Source: JAJPKK01 sp963807015
GTDB taxonomy: Bacteria > Pseudomonadota > Alphaproteobacteria > Rhizobiales > Xanthobacteraceae
Assembly (NCBI GenBank): GCA_963807015.1
Contig: CAWEAS010000008.1
Span: 434,001-498,000 of the forward strand
Direction of reading: 5' to 3'
DNA: 64,000 nt
A program made the translations under genes and the position numbers. How positions within the stretch are numbered: the stretch's first letter is position 1; each line of letters starts with the position of its first letter. The notes under the pieces were generated by a model. It had not been told where the DNA came from and did not search any database. It saw nothing but the letters and a program-made list of their open reading frames with translations. This document shows positions 8,215-17,213 of this stretch, in pieces.

Positions 8215-8967
8215 ATGGATCTCCGCACCACCTCGGCGCTGCTTTATCTCGACGGCGTCACCGTCTCGTTCGACGGCTTCCGCGCGCTCAACGAACTCTC
8301 CTTCACCGTCGATCCCGGCGAGATGCGCGCGATCATCGGGCCGAACGGCGCCGGCAAGACCACGATGATGGACGTGGTCACCGGCAAGACCCGTCCGCAA
8401 AAAGGCGACGTGCTGTTCGACGGCACCTATCGCCTGACCGATCTCTACGAAAGCGACATCGCCGAGCTCGGCATCGGCCGCAAATTCCAGAAGCCGACGG
8501 TGTTCGAAAGCCACACCGTCGAGGACAATCTCCGCCTTGCGCTGAAGGAAGACCGGCGCGCGCGGGCGACCTTGATGTGGCGCAACAGTGCGGCGGAAAA
8601 CGAGCGCATCGACCGCATTTTCGAAACCATCCGCCTGACCGGCGTGCGCTCGCGCGTCGCCGGCAGCCTGTCGCATGGCCAGAAGCAGTGGCTCGAGATC
8701 GGCATGCTGCTCGCGCAGGATCCGAAGCTCCTCCTCGTCGACGAGCCGGTCGCCGGCATGACCGACGCCGAGACCCACCAGACCGCCGAGCTTCTCAAGG
8801 AGATCAACCGCGAGCATACCGTCGTGGTGGTGGAGCACGACATGACCTTCGTGCGCGAACTCGGCGTCAAGGTGACGGTGCTGCACGAAGGCACCGTCAT
8901 CGCCGAGGGCTCGATCGATCAGGTCTCCGCCAATGAACGGGTGATCGAGGTCTATCTCGGTCGGTAG
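8215..8967 (+). CDS. urtD: Urea ABC transporter ATP-binding protein UrtD
   Basis: 250 residues, LivG-like ATPase. Walker A is GPNGAGKTT (about residue 42), the signature LSHGQKQWLEIGM (about 156), Walker B LLLVDEPVAG, and the switch His lies in VVVVEHDMTF. It couples ATP hydrolysis to urea import with UrtE. The start at 8215 lies six bases after the urtC stop. A 164-base palindromic repeat separates it from urtE, unlike the tight spacing elsewhere in the operon. Confidence 0.95.
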   Translation: MDLRTTSALLYLDGVTVSFDGFRALNELSFTVDPGEMRAIIGPNGAGKTTMMDVVTGKTRPQKGDVLFDGTYRLTDLYESDIAELGIGRKFQKPTVFESHTVEDNLRLALKEDRRARATLMWRNSAAENERIDRIFETIRLTGVRSRVAGSLSHGQKQWLEIGMLLAQDPKLLLVDEPVAGMTDAETHQTAELLKEINREHTVVVVEHDMTFVRELGVKVTVLHEGTVIAEGSIDQVSANERVIEVYLGR

Positions 8968-8976
8968 AGCGCGAGC

Positions 8977-9140
8977 GTAGGGTGGGCAAAGGCGCATGGC
9001 ACACGGTGTATGAGGCGATGATGCTGGCGCGCCGTGCCCACGCGGTTCGCGTAAGCCAACAGGATATGACCACGTGGGCACGGCGCGCACGGCCGTTCGT
9101 AACCCACACAATTTGTGCCGGGCGCCTTTGCCCACCCTAC
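8977..9140. repeat. Family B palindromic repeat (copy 1), within the urt operon
   Basis: The arm GTAGGGTGGGCAAAGGCG (8977-8994) recurs inverted as CGCCTTTGCCCACCCTAC (9123-9140), an 18-base perfect match. The interior (GTGCCCACG... CGTGGGCAC) carries a second nested pair. Related copies lie at 18194-18319 and 40262-40328. No protein is encoded; this looks like a non-autonomous palindromic element inserted between urtD and urtE. Confidence 0.9.
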
Positions 9141-9160
9141 GAGGTCGAACGGGGACTCTG

Positions 9161-9856
9161 ATGCTCGAAGTCAACGCCATCGATTTGCACTACGGCGCGG
9201 CGCAGGCGCTGCGCGGCATCACCATGAACGCCGCGCCCGGCACGGTGACGTGCGTGCTCGGCCGCAATGGCGTCGGCAAGACGAGCCTCCTGCGCGCGCT
9301 GGTCGGCCAGCATCCGGTGAGCCGCGGCAACATCGTCTGGGAGAACAGCGACATCACCGGGCTCGAGCCCTATGAGCGGGCGCGGCGCGGCATCGCCTAC
9401 GTGCCGCAGGGACGCGAGATCTTCCCGCTGCTCACCGTCGAGGAGAATTTGGAGACCGGTTTTGCCCCGCTCAAGCGCGATAACCGGAGCGTGCCGGATG
9501 TGGTGTTCTCGCTGTTTCCGGTGCTTGGCGACATGCTGCGACGGCGCGGCGGCGACCTCTCGGGCGGCCAGCAGCAGCAGCTCGCCATCGGCCGCGCGCT
9601 CGTGATGCGGCCGCGGCTGCTCCTTCTCGACGAGCCGACCGAAGGCATCCAGCCGTCGATCATCAAGGACATCGGGCGCGCGATCTCGTATCTGCGCGGG
9701 CTCGGTGAAATCGCCATCGTGCTGGTGGAGCAGTATCTCGATTTCGCGAGCGAGCTTGGCGATTTCTTCGCGGTGATGGATCGCGGCCAGATCGTTTATT
9801 CCTCGACCCGCGCCGAGTTGGACGAAGCCGCCTTGAAGCGCGCGCTCGCGATCTGA
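9161..9856 (+). CDS. urtE: Urea ABC transporter ATP-binding protein UrtE
   Basis: 231 residues from ATG 9161 (MLEVNAIDLHYGAAQ). LivF-like ATPase with Walker A GRNGVGKTS, signature LSGGQQQQLAIGRAL, Walker B LLLLDEPTEGIQPSI (the EGIQPS form is typical of UrtE) and switch region IVLVEQYLDF. It pairs with UrtD on the cytoplasmic face. An upstream frame continues to 9074, but that part reads through the family B repeat and is not homologous. The urease accessory gene ureD starts 15 bases downstream. Confidence 0.95.
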   Translation: MLEVNAIDLHYGAAQALRGITMNAAPGTVTCVLGRNGVGKTSLLRALVGQHPVSRGNIVWENSDITGLEPYERARRGIAYVPQGREIFPLLTVEENLETGFAPLKRDNRSVPDVVFSLFPVLGDMLRRRGGDLSGGQQQQLAIGRALVMRPRLLLLDEPTEGIQPSIIKDIGRAISYLRGLGEIAIVLVEQYLDFASELGDFFAVMDRGQIVYSSTRAELDEAALKRALAI

Positions 9857-9870
9857 GCGGGCCGCCAACG

Positions 9871-10992
9871 ATGAACCGCGTCCGCCCGCACGTGCACCCT
9901 CCCCTGAAAGGAAAGGGTCGGACCGCCGAAGGCAGTCCGGGGTGGGGTGACAGCGGTGCGGCAGTTGCGGCGCATGCGGCGCACACACTAACGCGACCCG
10001 GCCTCTTTTCCCCTCCCCCGCTTGCGGGGGAGGGTGGGGAGGGGGCAGCCCGCGGCACTGAATGTGTGGCGAGGGCCCCCTCCCTACCCTCCCCCGCAAG
10101 CGGGGGAGGGGAAAGAAGATGGCCCTCGGCGAGCGGCGAAGATGGGAATGACGGACGGCATCTCCGCGCGGTAGGGAAAGATCACGACGTCTTCGCGGCA
10201 AACCGCGCCAACGGCTTCGTCTCTCTCGCATTGGCGGCAACGCCGCGCGGCACCGGTCGCACTGGCACGCGCGAAGAGGGTTCGCTGCGGGTGCGGTTTC
10301 CCGGCGCTTGCGCGGGTGCGCCCGAGGCGGTGCTGGTCAACACGGCGGGCGGCATTGCGGGCGGTGACCGATTTGCGGTTGATCTCGACCTCGACGCCGG
10401 TGCGCGCCTCGTGGTGACGACTGCGGCGGCCGAAAAGGTCTATCGCTCGCTCGGGCCCGATGCCCGATTCGACCTCACCGCGAAACTCGCGGGTCGTGCC
10501 GAACTCGTCTGGCTGCCGCAGGAAACGATCCTGTTCGATCGCGCGCGGCTGTCGCGCACCGTCGACATCACGCTCGCGCCCGGCGCAACACTGGTGTTTG
10601 CCGAAACGGTGATTTTCGGCCGCGCCGCCATGGGCGAGACCATGACGCAAGGCTTTCTCTCCGACCGCTGGCGCATCCGCCGCGACGGCAAGCTCGTGTT
10701 TGCGGAAAATTTCCGCCTCGACGGCGCAGTGGCGTCGCTCCTCGACGAAACCGCCGTCGCCAATGGTGCGACCGCGATTGCGACCATGCTGCTCGCGCCC
10801 GGCGATGACGCGATGGTCGAAGCCGCACGGCAAGCCTCCGCGGCCTGTCGCAGCGAAGTCGGCATCTCGGCCTGGAACGGCATCGCGCTCGTCCGCCTCG
10901 CGGCAGTGGATGGCGCTCTCCTGCGCCGCGATCTTGGTGTAGTATTATCCGCACTCGGCCGCGGCCCGCTGCCGAGGCTGTGGCTCAACTGA
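9871..10992 (+). CDS. ureD: Urease accessory protein UreD with repeat-encoded N-terminal extension
   Basis: UreD is the scaffold that, with UreF and UreG, delivers nickel to apo-urease. Recognisable UreD sequence begins at about residue 108 (VFAANRANGFVSLALA, then EEGSLRVRFPG, LVNTAGGIAGGDRF, YRSLG, ETILFDRARLSRT) and continues to the end. The first 100 or so residues are encoded by a family D repeat (9898-10116) that is open in this frame. No ATG, GTG or TTG lies in frame between the repeat and the conserved part, apart from GTG 10066 inside the repeat. Either ATG 9871 is the real start, giving a 373-residue protein with a Pro/Gly-rich extension, or the start is within the repeat. UreD proteins are usually near 280 residues. 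Confidence 0.88.
   Translation: MNRVRPHVHPPLKGKGRTAEGSPGWGDSGAAVAAHAAHTLTRPGLFSPPPLAGEGGEGAARGTECVARAPSLPSPASGGGERRWPSASGEDGNDGRHLRAVGKDHDVFAANRANGFVSLALAATPRGTGRTGTREEGSLRVRFPGACAGAPEAVLVNTAGGIAGGDRFAVDLDLDAGARLVVTTAAAEKVYRSLGPDARFDLTAKLAGRAELVWLPQETILFDRARLSRTVDITLAPGATLVFAETVIFGRAAMGETMTQGFLSDRWRIRRDGKLVFAENFRLDGAVASLLDETAVANGATAIATMLLAPGDDAMVEAARQASAACRSEVGISAWNGIALVRLAAVDGALLRRDLGVVLSALGRGPLPRLWLN
9898..10116. repeat. Family D palindromic repeat (copy 2), compound
   Basis: Contains CCTCCCCTGAAAGG... and two strong hairpins: CCCCTCCCCCGCTTGCGGGG at about 10012 and its inverted partner CCCTCCCCCGCAAGCGGGGG at about 10091, separated by GGGTGGGGAGGGGG and GGCCCCCTCCCTACCC. It overlaps the 5' part of ureD and is open in the ureD frame. 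Compare copies at 14429, 43686 and 54867. Confidence 0.85.
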
Positions 10993-11044
10993 CGCCCGCA
11001 ACCGACGCCCGCCCGCATTCCCCGAACTCACGACCGCTGACGCC

Positions 11045-11347
11045 ATGCACCTCACCCCGCGCGAGAAGGACAAGCTGATGATCGCCATGGCCGCGATGGT
11101 GGCGCGGCGCCGTCTCGAGCGCGGCGTCAAGCTCAACCATCCCGAAGCGGTCGCGCTGATCAGCGATTTCATCATGGAGGGCGCGCGCGACGGCAAAACC
11201 GTCGCCGAGTTGATGCAAGCCGGCGCCCACGTGATCTCGCGCCAGCAGGTGATGGATGGTATCGCCGACATGATTCACGAGATCCAGGTCGAAGCGACCT
11301 TCCCCGACGGCACGAAGCTCGTGACCGTCCACGAGCCGATCCGATGA
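11045..11347 (+). CDS. ureA: Urease gamma subunit UreA
   Basis: 100 residues, the usual length. MHLTPREKDKLMIAMAAMVA, then RRRLERGVKLNHPEA, LISDFIMEGARDGKTVAELM and PDGTKLVTVHEPI are the family's conserved blocks. It packs in the (UreABC)3 trimer on the outside of the active-site subunit. It begins 52 bases after ureD. A family C palindromic repeat separates it from ureB. Confidence 0.97.
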   Translation: MHLTPREKDKLMIAMAAMVARRRLERGVKLNHPEAVALISDFIMEGARDGKTVAELMQAGAHVISRQQVMDGIADMIHEIQVEATFPDGTKLVTVHEPIR

Positions 11348-11357
11348 ACACTGCACC

Positions 11358-11474
11358 GTCATTCCGGGGCGCGCTCTTGCGCGAACCCGGAATCCATAAC
11401 CACAATCGGGGCTGGCTTGCGTGGTCTGGGGTTATGGATTCCGGGTTCGACGCTGCGCGTCGCCCCGGAATGAC
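11358..11474. repeat. Family C palindromic repeat (copy 1), between ureA and ureB
   Basis: GTCATTCCGGGGCG at the left edge matches CGCCCCGGAATGAC at the right edge inverted, and inside lies AACCCGGAATCCATAACC paired with GGTTATGGATTCCGGGTT. A half copy of the same family is at 34699-34745. The palindrome splits two subunit genes that usually abut, so it may alter their relative expression. Confidence 0.88.
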
Positions 11475-11495
11475 AGCCAAATGGAAAGACCTGCC

Positions 11496-11801
11496 ATGAT
11501 CCCCGGTGAAATCATCACGCGGCCCGGCGACATCGAGCTCAATGCGGGGCGAAAGACCGCGACGCTCACGGTCGCCAACACCGGCGACCGGCCGATCCAG
11601 GTCGGCAGCCACTATCATTTCTTCGAGACCAACCCGGCGCTCAAGTTCGATCGCAAGAAGGCGCGCGGCATGCGCCTCGACATCGCCGCCGGCACCGCGG
11701 TGCGGTTCGAGCCAGGCCAGACCCGAGAGGTGACGCTCGTCGCGCTCGCGGGCGCGCGCACGATTTATGGATTCCGCCAAGACGTGATGGGCAAGCTGTG
11801 A
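11496..11801 (+). CDS. ureB: Urease beta subunit UreB
   Basis: 101 residues from ATG 11496 (MIPGEIITRPGDIELNAG). Conserved blocks: TVANTGDRPIQVGSHYHFFE, KKARGMRLDIAAGTAVRFEP and IYGFRQDVMGKL. It is a structural subunit of the urease trimer. An in-frame upstream ATG at 11421 reads through the family C repeat and is not part of the protein. Confidence 0.97.
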   Translation: MIPGEIITRPGDIELNAGRKTATLTVANTGDRPIQVGSHYHFFETNPALKFDRKKARGMRLDIAAGTAVRFEPGQTREVTLVALAGARTIYGFRQDVMGKL

Positions 11802-11806
11802 GGCGC

Positions 11807-11912
11807 GAGACTTGGAAGACGTGAGACTTGGAAGACGTGAGACTTGGAAGACGTGAGACTTGGAAGACGTGAGACTTGGAAGACGTGAGACTTGAAGACG
11901 TGGGACTTGGAA
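11807..11912. repeat. 16-base tandem repeat (about six and a half copies)
   Basis: GAGACTTGGAAGACGT is repeated five times without error from 11807 to 11886, a sixth copy at 11887-11901 lacks one G, and a partial copy (GGGACTTGGAA) follows. It fills the gap between ureB and the small membrane ORF. The unit is not a multiple of three, and there are no spacers, so it is neither coding nor a CRISPR. Confidence 0.95.
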
Positions 11913-11931
11913 ACTCGGACAGGAGAGAGCC

Positions 11932-12168
11932 ATGGACTCATCGGACGCACCGAATGTCGCTATTGGCGTCATCGCGATCATCATCGTTTTGGCGATCTAC
12001 TTCGTTCCCATCCTCATGATCATCCGCAAGGCGGGATACAACGGCTGGTGGATCCTCATCCTGTTCGTGCCACTGGTGAACATCATCATGCTGTGGGTGT
12101 TTGCGTTCGCGTCGTGGCCGAGTTTGCGCGACCGCGCTGCCGCGGCCGGACCGCCGCCAATGCGATAG
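11932..12168 (+). CDS. Small two-helix membrane protein inside the urease operon
   Basis: 78 residues behind a good ribosome site (AGGAGAGAGCC then ATG). Residues about 9-33 (VAIGVIAIIIVLAIYFVPIL) and about 40-62 (WWILILFVPLVNIIMLWVFA) are membrane helices joined by IRKAGYNG; the end is polar with Pro (GPPPMR). The pattern RKAGYxGWW-ILxxxPLxN resembles small uncharacterised membrane proteins related in style to DUF805. It is not a known urease component; a role in urea or ammonium passage is only a guess from position between ureB and ureC. Confidence 0.75.
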   Translation: MDSSDAPNVAIGVIAIIIVLAIYFVPILMIIRKAGYNGWWILILFVPLVNIIMLWVFAFASWPSLRDRAAAAGPPPMR

Positions 12169-12198
12169 CCGGCCGCGCGGCCGGAACGGAGTAAGCGC

Positions 12199-13904
<1,706 letters not shown>

Positions 13905-13905
<1 letters not shown>

Positions 13906-14402
13906 TGACTCCCGAGGCGGTGGAGCGCATCCGGGCAACGAAGCGGGCGACGCGCATCTTGCGTGCCGGCACGTGGCGGCGTGCCGACGCGGTCGATGCC
14001 GTCGTGCTCGACGCCGAGGAGCGTTATCGCCGGCGCATCGTGCTCACGGGCGAGAGCGGCGCGCGATTCCTCCTCGACCTGCCGCAGCCGACCGCACTCC
14101 ACGACGGCGACGGCCTCGCGCTCGATGACGGTGCGGTGGTCGCGGTGGTGGCGCGACCGGAGCCGCTGATCGAGATCGCGGCCGAGCGCCCTGCCGCGCT
14201 CGCGCGCATCGCCTGGCATCTCGGCAACCGCCACACCGAAATCGAGGTCGCGGGCGACCGCTTGCGCATGCGCCGCGACCATGTGCTGGAAGACATGCTG
14301 GCCGGACTGGGCGCCCGCCTCACCGCGATCGAGGCGCCGTTCGAGCCCGAGCGCGGCGCGTACGATCACCGCCATGTGAACCCGGGCGATTTCCATGTCT
14401 GA
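13905..14402 (+). CDS. ureE: Urease accessory protein UreE (nickel chaperone)
   Basis: 165 residues from ATG 13905, overlapping the ureC stop by one base. The N-terminal domain (RRRIVLTGESGARFLLDLPQ, then LHDGDGLALDDGAVVAV) and the metal-binding C-terminal domain (ARIAWHLGNRHTEIEV, DHVLEDMLAGLGA) are typical; GNRH holds the conserved nickel-site His. The tail YDHRHVNPGDFHV has only three His, so there is no long His-rich storage tail. The end overlaps the ureF start by eight bases. Confidence 0.95.
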
Positions 14403-15258
14403 CGGCCGCGGCAGGAAGCGCGCCGAGTACCCTCCCCTGGAGGGGGAGGGTCGGACCGCCGCAGGCGGGCCGGGGTGGGGTGACAGCGCTTCCACAAAAC
14501 TCTGCACCGAATATGTTGGAGCGCTGCCACCCCCTCCCGCTCGCGCTAGAGCGCGAGCGGCCTCCCCCCTCCAGGGGGAGGTGAACTCAGCGCTCTACCG
14601 GCTCATGACTTTCATGTCGCCGGCCTATCCGGTGGGCGCATTCTCGTATTCGAGCGGCATCGAATGGGCGGTCGAGGCTGGCGACATTCGCGATGCAGAG
14701 ACGCTGCGCGCCTGGCTTGCGAGCATGATCGGCTGCGGCAGCGTGTTCTGCGACGCCGTCATTTTCGCGGCGGCGCATCGCGCGATCGCTGAGGGCGATG
14801 ACGCCGCCCTGTCGGCGGCAGCCGAACTTGCCGCGGCGTTCGTCGGCACGAAGGAGCGCTGCCTCGAAACCACCGCGCAGGGCGAAGCCTTCGTCGCCAT
14901 CACCCGCGCTGCCTGGCCGTGCGCGGCGCTCGATCGCCTCGCCGCCGCGTGGAGCGGCCCCCTCGCCTACCCCATCGCGGTCGGCGTCGTATGTGCCGGA
15001 CACGCGATCGCCCTCGCGCCGGCGCTCGACGCATTTCTCCACGGCGTGGTCTCGAACCTCGTGTCCGCAGGCGTGCGCCTCGTGCCGCTCGGCCAGACCG
15101 ACGGCCAGCGCGTGCTCGCGGCGCTTGAGGCCCCGGTCGCGGCGACCGCGGTGCGCGCGCTCACGACCAGCCTCGACGACATCGGCAGCGCGACGCTGCG
15201 CGCCGACATCGCGAGCATGCGCCATGAAACGCAATATACGCGGCTGTTCCGCTCGTGA
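14395..15258 (+). CDS. ureF: Urease accessory protein UreF with repeat-encoded N terminus
   Basis: 287 residues if ATG 14395 is used; it overlaps the ureE stop (ATGTCTGA), the coupling style of this operon. Residues about 13-63 come from a family D repeat (14429-14584). True UreF sequence starts at SALYRLMTFMSPAYPVGAFS and includes SSGIEWAVEAGDI, CLETTAQGEAF and LPLGQTDGQRVL. Removing the repeat leaves about 235 residues, the usual size. The only alternative that keeps ALYRLMTF is GTG 14581, but GGGGGAG there touches the start codon with no spacing. UreF activates UreG GTPase in the UreDFG complex. Confidence 0.92.
   Translation: MSDGRGRKRAEYPPLEGEGRTAAGGPGWGDSASTKLCTEYVGALPPPPARARARAASPLQGEVNSALYRLMTFMSPAYPVGAFSYSSGIEWAVEAGDIRDAETLRAWLASMIGCGSVFCDAVIFAAAHRAIAEGDDAALSAAAELAAAFVGTKERCLETTAQGEAFVAITRAAWPCAALDRLAAAWSGPLAYPIAVGVVCAGHAIALAPALDAFLHGVVSNLVSAGVRLVPLGQTDGQRVLAALEAPVAATAVRALTTSLDDIGSATLRADIASMRHETQYTRLFRS
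14429..14584. repeat. Family D palindromic repeat (copy 3), inside ureF
   Basis: CCTCCCCTGGAGGGGGAGG at the left and CCTCCCCCCTCCAGGGGGAG at the right, with GGGTGGGGTGACAGCG / CGCTGCCACCCCC as an inner inverted pair. The middle carries CTAGAGCGCGAGCGG. It is open across the ureF frame and supplies Pro/Gly/Glu-rich residues to the N terminus. Confidence 0.88.
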
Positions 15259-15289
15259 TGCGAGCGAAGAACGACGAAGGACGCTTGTG

Positions 15290-15910
15290 ATGCCAAGTTC
15301 GCATGGCCCGCTGCGGGTCGGTGTCGGCGGCCCGGTCGGATCGGGCAAGACCTCGTTGATGGACGCGCTGTGCAAGCGCCTGCGCCCCCACTACGACATC
15401 GCCGCGATCACCAACGACATCTACACCAAGTGGGATGCCGAATATCTGGTACGCTCCGGCGCGCTGCCGCCGGAGCGTATCGCCGGCGTCGAGACCGGCG
15501 GCTGCCCGCATACCGCCATCCGCGAGGACGCCTCGATGAACCTCGCAGCGGTCGCGGCGATGCGCGCGAAGTTTCCGGCACTGGACCTCATCCTGATCGA
15601 GTCCGGCGGCGACAATCTCGCCGCGACCTTCTCGCCCGAGCTTGCCGACCTCACGATCTACGTCATCGATGTCGCGGCCGGCGACAAGATTCCGTCGAAG
15701 GGCGGCCCCGGCATCACGCGCTCCGATCTCCTCGTCATCAACAAGGTCGATCTCGCGCCGCATGTCGGCGCCTCGCTCGACGTGATGGAGCGCGATGCCA
15801 AGCGCATGCGCGGCACGCGCCCCTTCGTGTTCACCAACGTGCGCGCCGGCGACGGAATCGAGGCGGTGGTGGATTTCATCGAAACGACCGGCGGGCTGGC
15901 GCGCACCTAA
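15290..15910 (+). CDS. ureG: Urease accessory GTPase UreG
   Basis: 206 residues from ATG 15290. P-loop GPVGSGKTS, then ITNDIYTKWDAEYLVRSG, the metal-binding loop ETGGCPHTAIREDASMN (CPH), LILIESGGDNLAATFSPELAD and the guanine-specificity NKVDLAPHVGA. It binds nickel and drives urease maturation by GTP hydrolysis. There is no His-rich N-terminal extension. It closes the operon and is followed at once by palindromic repeats and the convergent binding-protein gene. Confidence 0.97.
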   Translation: MPSSHGPLRVGVGGPVGSGKTSLMDALCKRLRPHYDIAAITNDIYTKWDAEYLVRSGALPPERIAGVETGGCPHTAIREDASMNLAAVAAMRAKFPALDLILIESGGDNLAATFSPELADLTIYVIDVAAGDKIPSKGGPGITRSDLLVINKVDLAPHVGASLDVMERDAKRMRGTRPFVFTNVRAGDGIEAVVDFIETTGGLART

Positions 15911-15960
15911 CACCCTCCCCTGGAGGGGGAGGGTCGCTCGCGAAGCGAGCGGGGGTGGCA
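15910..15960. repeat. Family D palindromic repeat (copy 4), short
   Basis: CACCCTCCCCTGGAGGGGGA and then CTCGCGAAGCGAG hairpin and GGGGGTGGC. It follows directly on the ureG stop and could serve as an end-of-operon stem; there is no T-run. Confidence 0.75.
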
Positions 15961-15965
15961 GCTTC

Positions 15966-16051
15966 GTAGCCCGGATGGAGCGACGCGCAATCCGGGATCG
16001 CCTCTCCTCGAAACACTGTCCCCGGATTTCGCTTCGCTCCATCCGGGCTAC
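15966..16051. repeat. Family A palindromic repeat (copy 1)
   Basis: GTAGCCCGGATGGAGCG (15966-15982) is repeated inverted as CGCTCCATCCGGGCTAC (16035-16051), with inner AATCCGGG / CCCGGATT arms. The right arm holds the TAG stop codon of the leftward binding-protein gene. A second copy lies at 17084-17210 on the other side of that gene. Confidence 0.92.
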
Positions 16052-17013
16052 GGGGTTGTTGGCGGGCGTGGCGGGATACGGATCAGCTCGTCGAGCTGCG
16101 CCTTGGTGAGCGGAGCCGCGATGTATTTGAAGGCGACGGCGTCGGCGTTGGCGGCGTCGAGGCCGACGATGCGGTCGGGATCGAGCGCAGCCTTGGGAAA
16201 AAAGCCGTCGCGGGTGCGGCGGCCGGTCTCTTCGCTGACGCCCATGAAATCGGCGTAGTGCTTGAACACCGCCGGATCGGAATACATCCAGTCAACGGTC
16301 TCGCGATAGGCCGCGATGTAGCGGTTGATCGCGTCCTGGCGGCTCGCGAGCGTTGCAGTGTTGGTGATCAGAAGCCGCACGGTCTGATTTCGGAACGCAG
16401 TCGCGTCATTGCCGGTGGCGATGAGGCGGATCTTGCCCTGGTCGATGAGGTCGAGGCCGAACGGCGGGCCGCCCCAGCCCACATCGATCTGGCCGGACAT
16501 CACCTGCGTCAGCGTCGCGGCCGGGCTTCCGGTTGCGACTGCGCGCGCTTTGAGCCCGTACTGCTTGATGAAGGCGAGCACGATGGAGTTGGTCGAGGCG
16601 CCGTTCGTGGAATAGGCGATGGTCTGGCCATCGATGTCGGTGAGCGAACGGATGGGCGATGACGCCGGCACGTACCAATAAAGATCGCCGGCGCCGGTGA
16701 TCTCGGCGCCGATGATGCGGAGCGGCGCGCCCTTCGCGAACGCGCCGAACACGCCAAGGATCCCCGCGGACGCACCGAGCTCGACGCTTCCCGAAATCAC
16801 GGCCTGCTGGGTCTCGCCGCCGCCCTGGGTATAGAGAATGTCGAGCACGATGCCGTGTTTCTTGAATATGCCGCCGCGCTGACCGAGCTCGGTCACCGAG
16901 GTGTCCCACAGCCCGCGCTGGCCGACCGCAATCCGCAGCGTATCGTCCGCATGCGCCGGCACCGCGCCGCAGATCGCGGCGAGTGCAACGGCCAAAGCTC
17001 GCACCAGGGTCAT
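16048..17013 (-). CDS. ABC transporter substrate-binding protein (NitT/TauT/SsuA type)
   Basis: About 321 residues from ATG 17013, chosen because GGGAG lies about seven bases upstream and a signal peptide (MTLVRALAVALAAICGAVPAHA) follows at once. The mature part has the type II binding-protein fold: LRIAVGQRGLWDTSVTELGQ, IVLDILYTQGGGETQQAV, GSVELGASAG and QIDVGWGGPPFGLDLI. The ligand is not readable; sulfonates, nitriles or pyrimidine precursors are possible. No permease or ATPase is adjacent, so it is an orphan. The stop codon lies in a family A repeat arm. Confidence 0.85.
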   Translation of the reverse strand: MTLVRALAVALAAICGAVPAHADDTLRIAVGQRGLWDTSVTELGQRGGIFKKHGIVLDILYTQGGGETQQAVISGSVELGASAGILGVFGAFAKGAPLRIIGAEITGAGDLYWYVPASSPIRSLTDIDGQTIAYSTNGASTNSIVLAFIKQYGLKARAVATGSPAATLTQVMSGQIDVGWGGPPFGLDLIDQGKIRLIATGNDATAFRNQTVRLLITNTATLASRQDAINRYIAAYRETVDWMYSDPAVFKHYADFMGVSEETGRRTRDGFFPKAALDPDRIVGLDAANADAVAFKYIAAPLTKAQLDELIRIPPRPPTTP

Positions 17014-17083
17014 GCGCTGCTCCCGTGTTTGCCGCAGTGTCGTCGCGAACAACGGTCTTGTCGAGCGGCCAAGCCTGCGACCT

Positions 17084-17210
17084 GTAGCCCGGATGGAGCG
17101 CCGGCGTGCCGGCGTGCAATCCGGGGCGGGTGTGCAGCAGGCAAGGCTATTGGAATGGTGAGGCCTGCCCCGGATTACGCGCGGCCCAAGCCGCGCTCTA
17201 TCCGGGCTAC
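17084..17210. repeat. Family A palindromic repeat (copy 2)
   Basis: GTAGCCCGGATGGAGCG (17084-17100) pairs with CGCTCTATCCGGGCTAC (17194-17210), one mismatch, with CCGGGGC / GCCCCGG inside. It lies between the binding-protein gene and the EamA gene. Confidence 0.92.
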
Positions 17211-17213
17211 CGG

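Noticed and set aside
11807..11912. Tandem repeat considered as a CRISPR array
   Set aside because: The units abut without spacers, and there are no cas genes in the window.
14581..15258. Shorter ureF starting at GTG 14581
   Set aside because: The GGGGGAG there touches the codon, while ATG 14395 overlaps the ureE stop; kept as an alternative only.
16048..17210. Binding protein plus flanking palindromes considered as a composite transposon
   Set aside because: The palindromes have no transposase and are found singly elsewhere in the window; the flanking may be coincidence.
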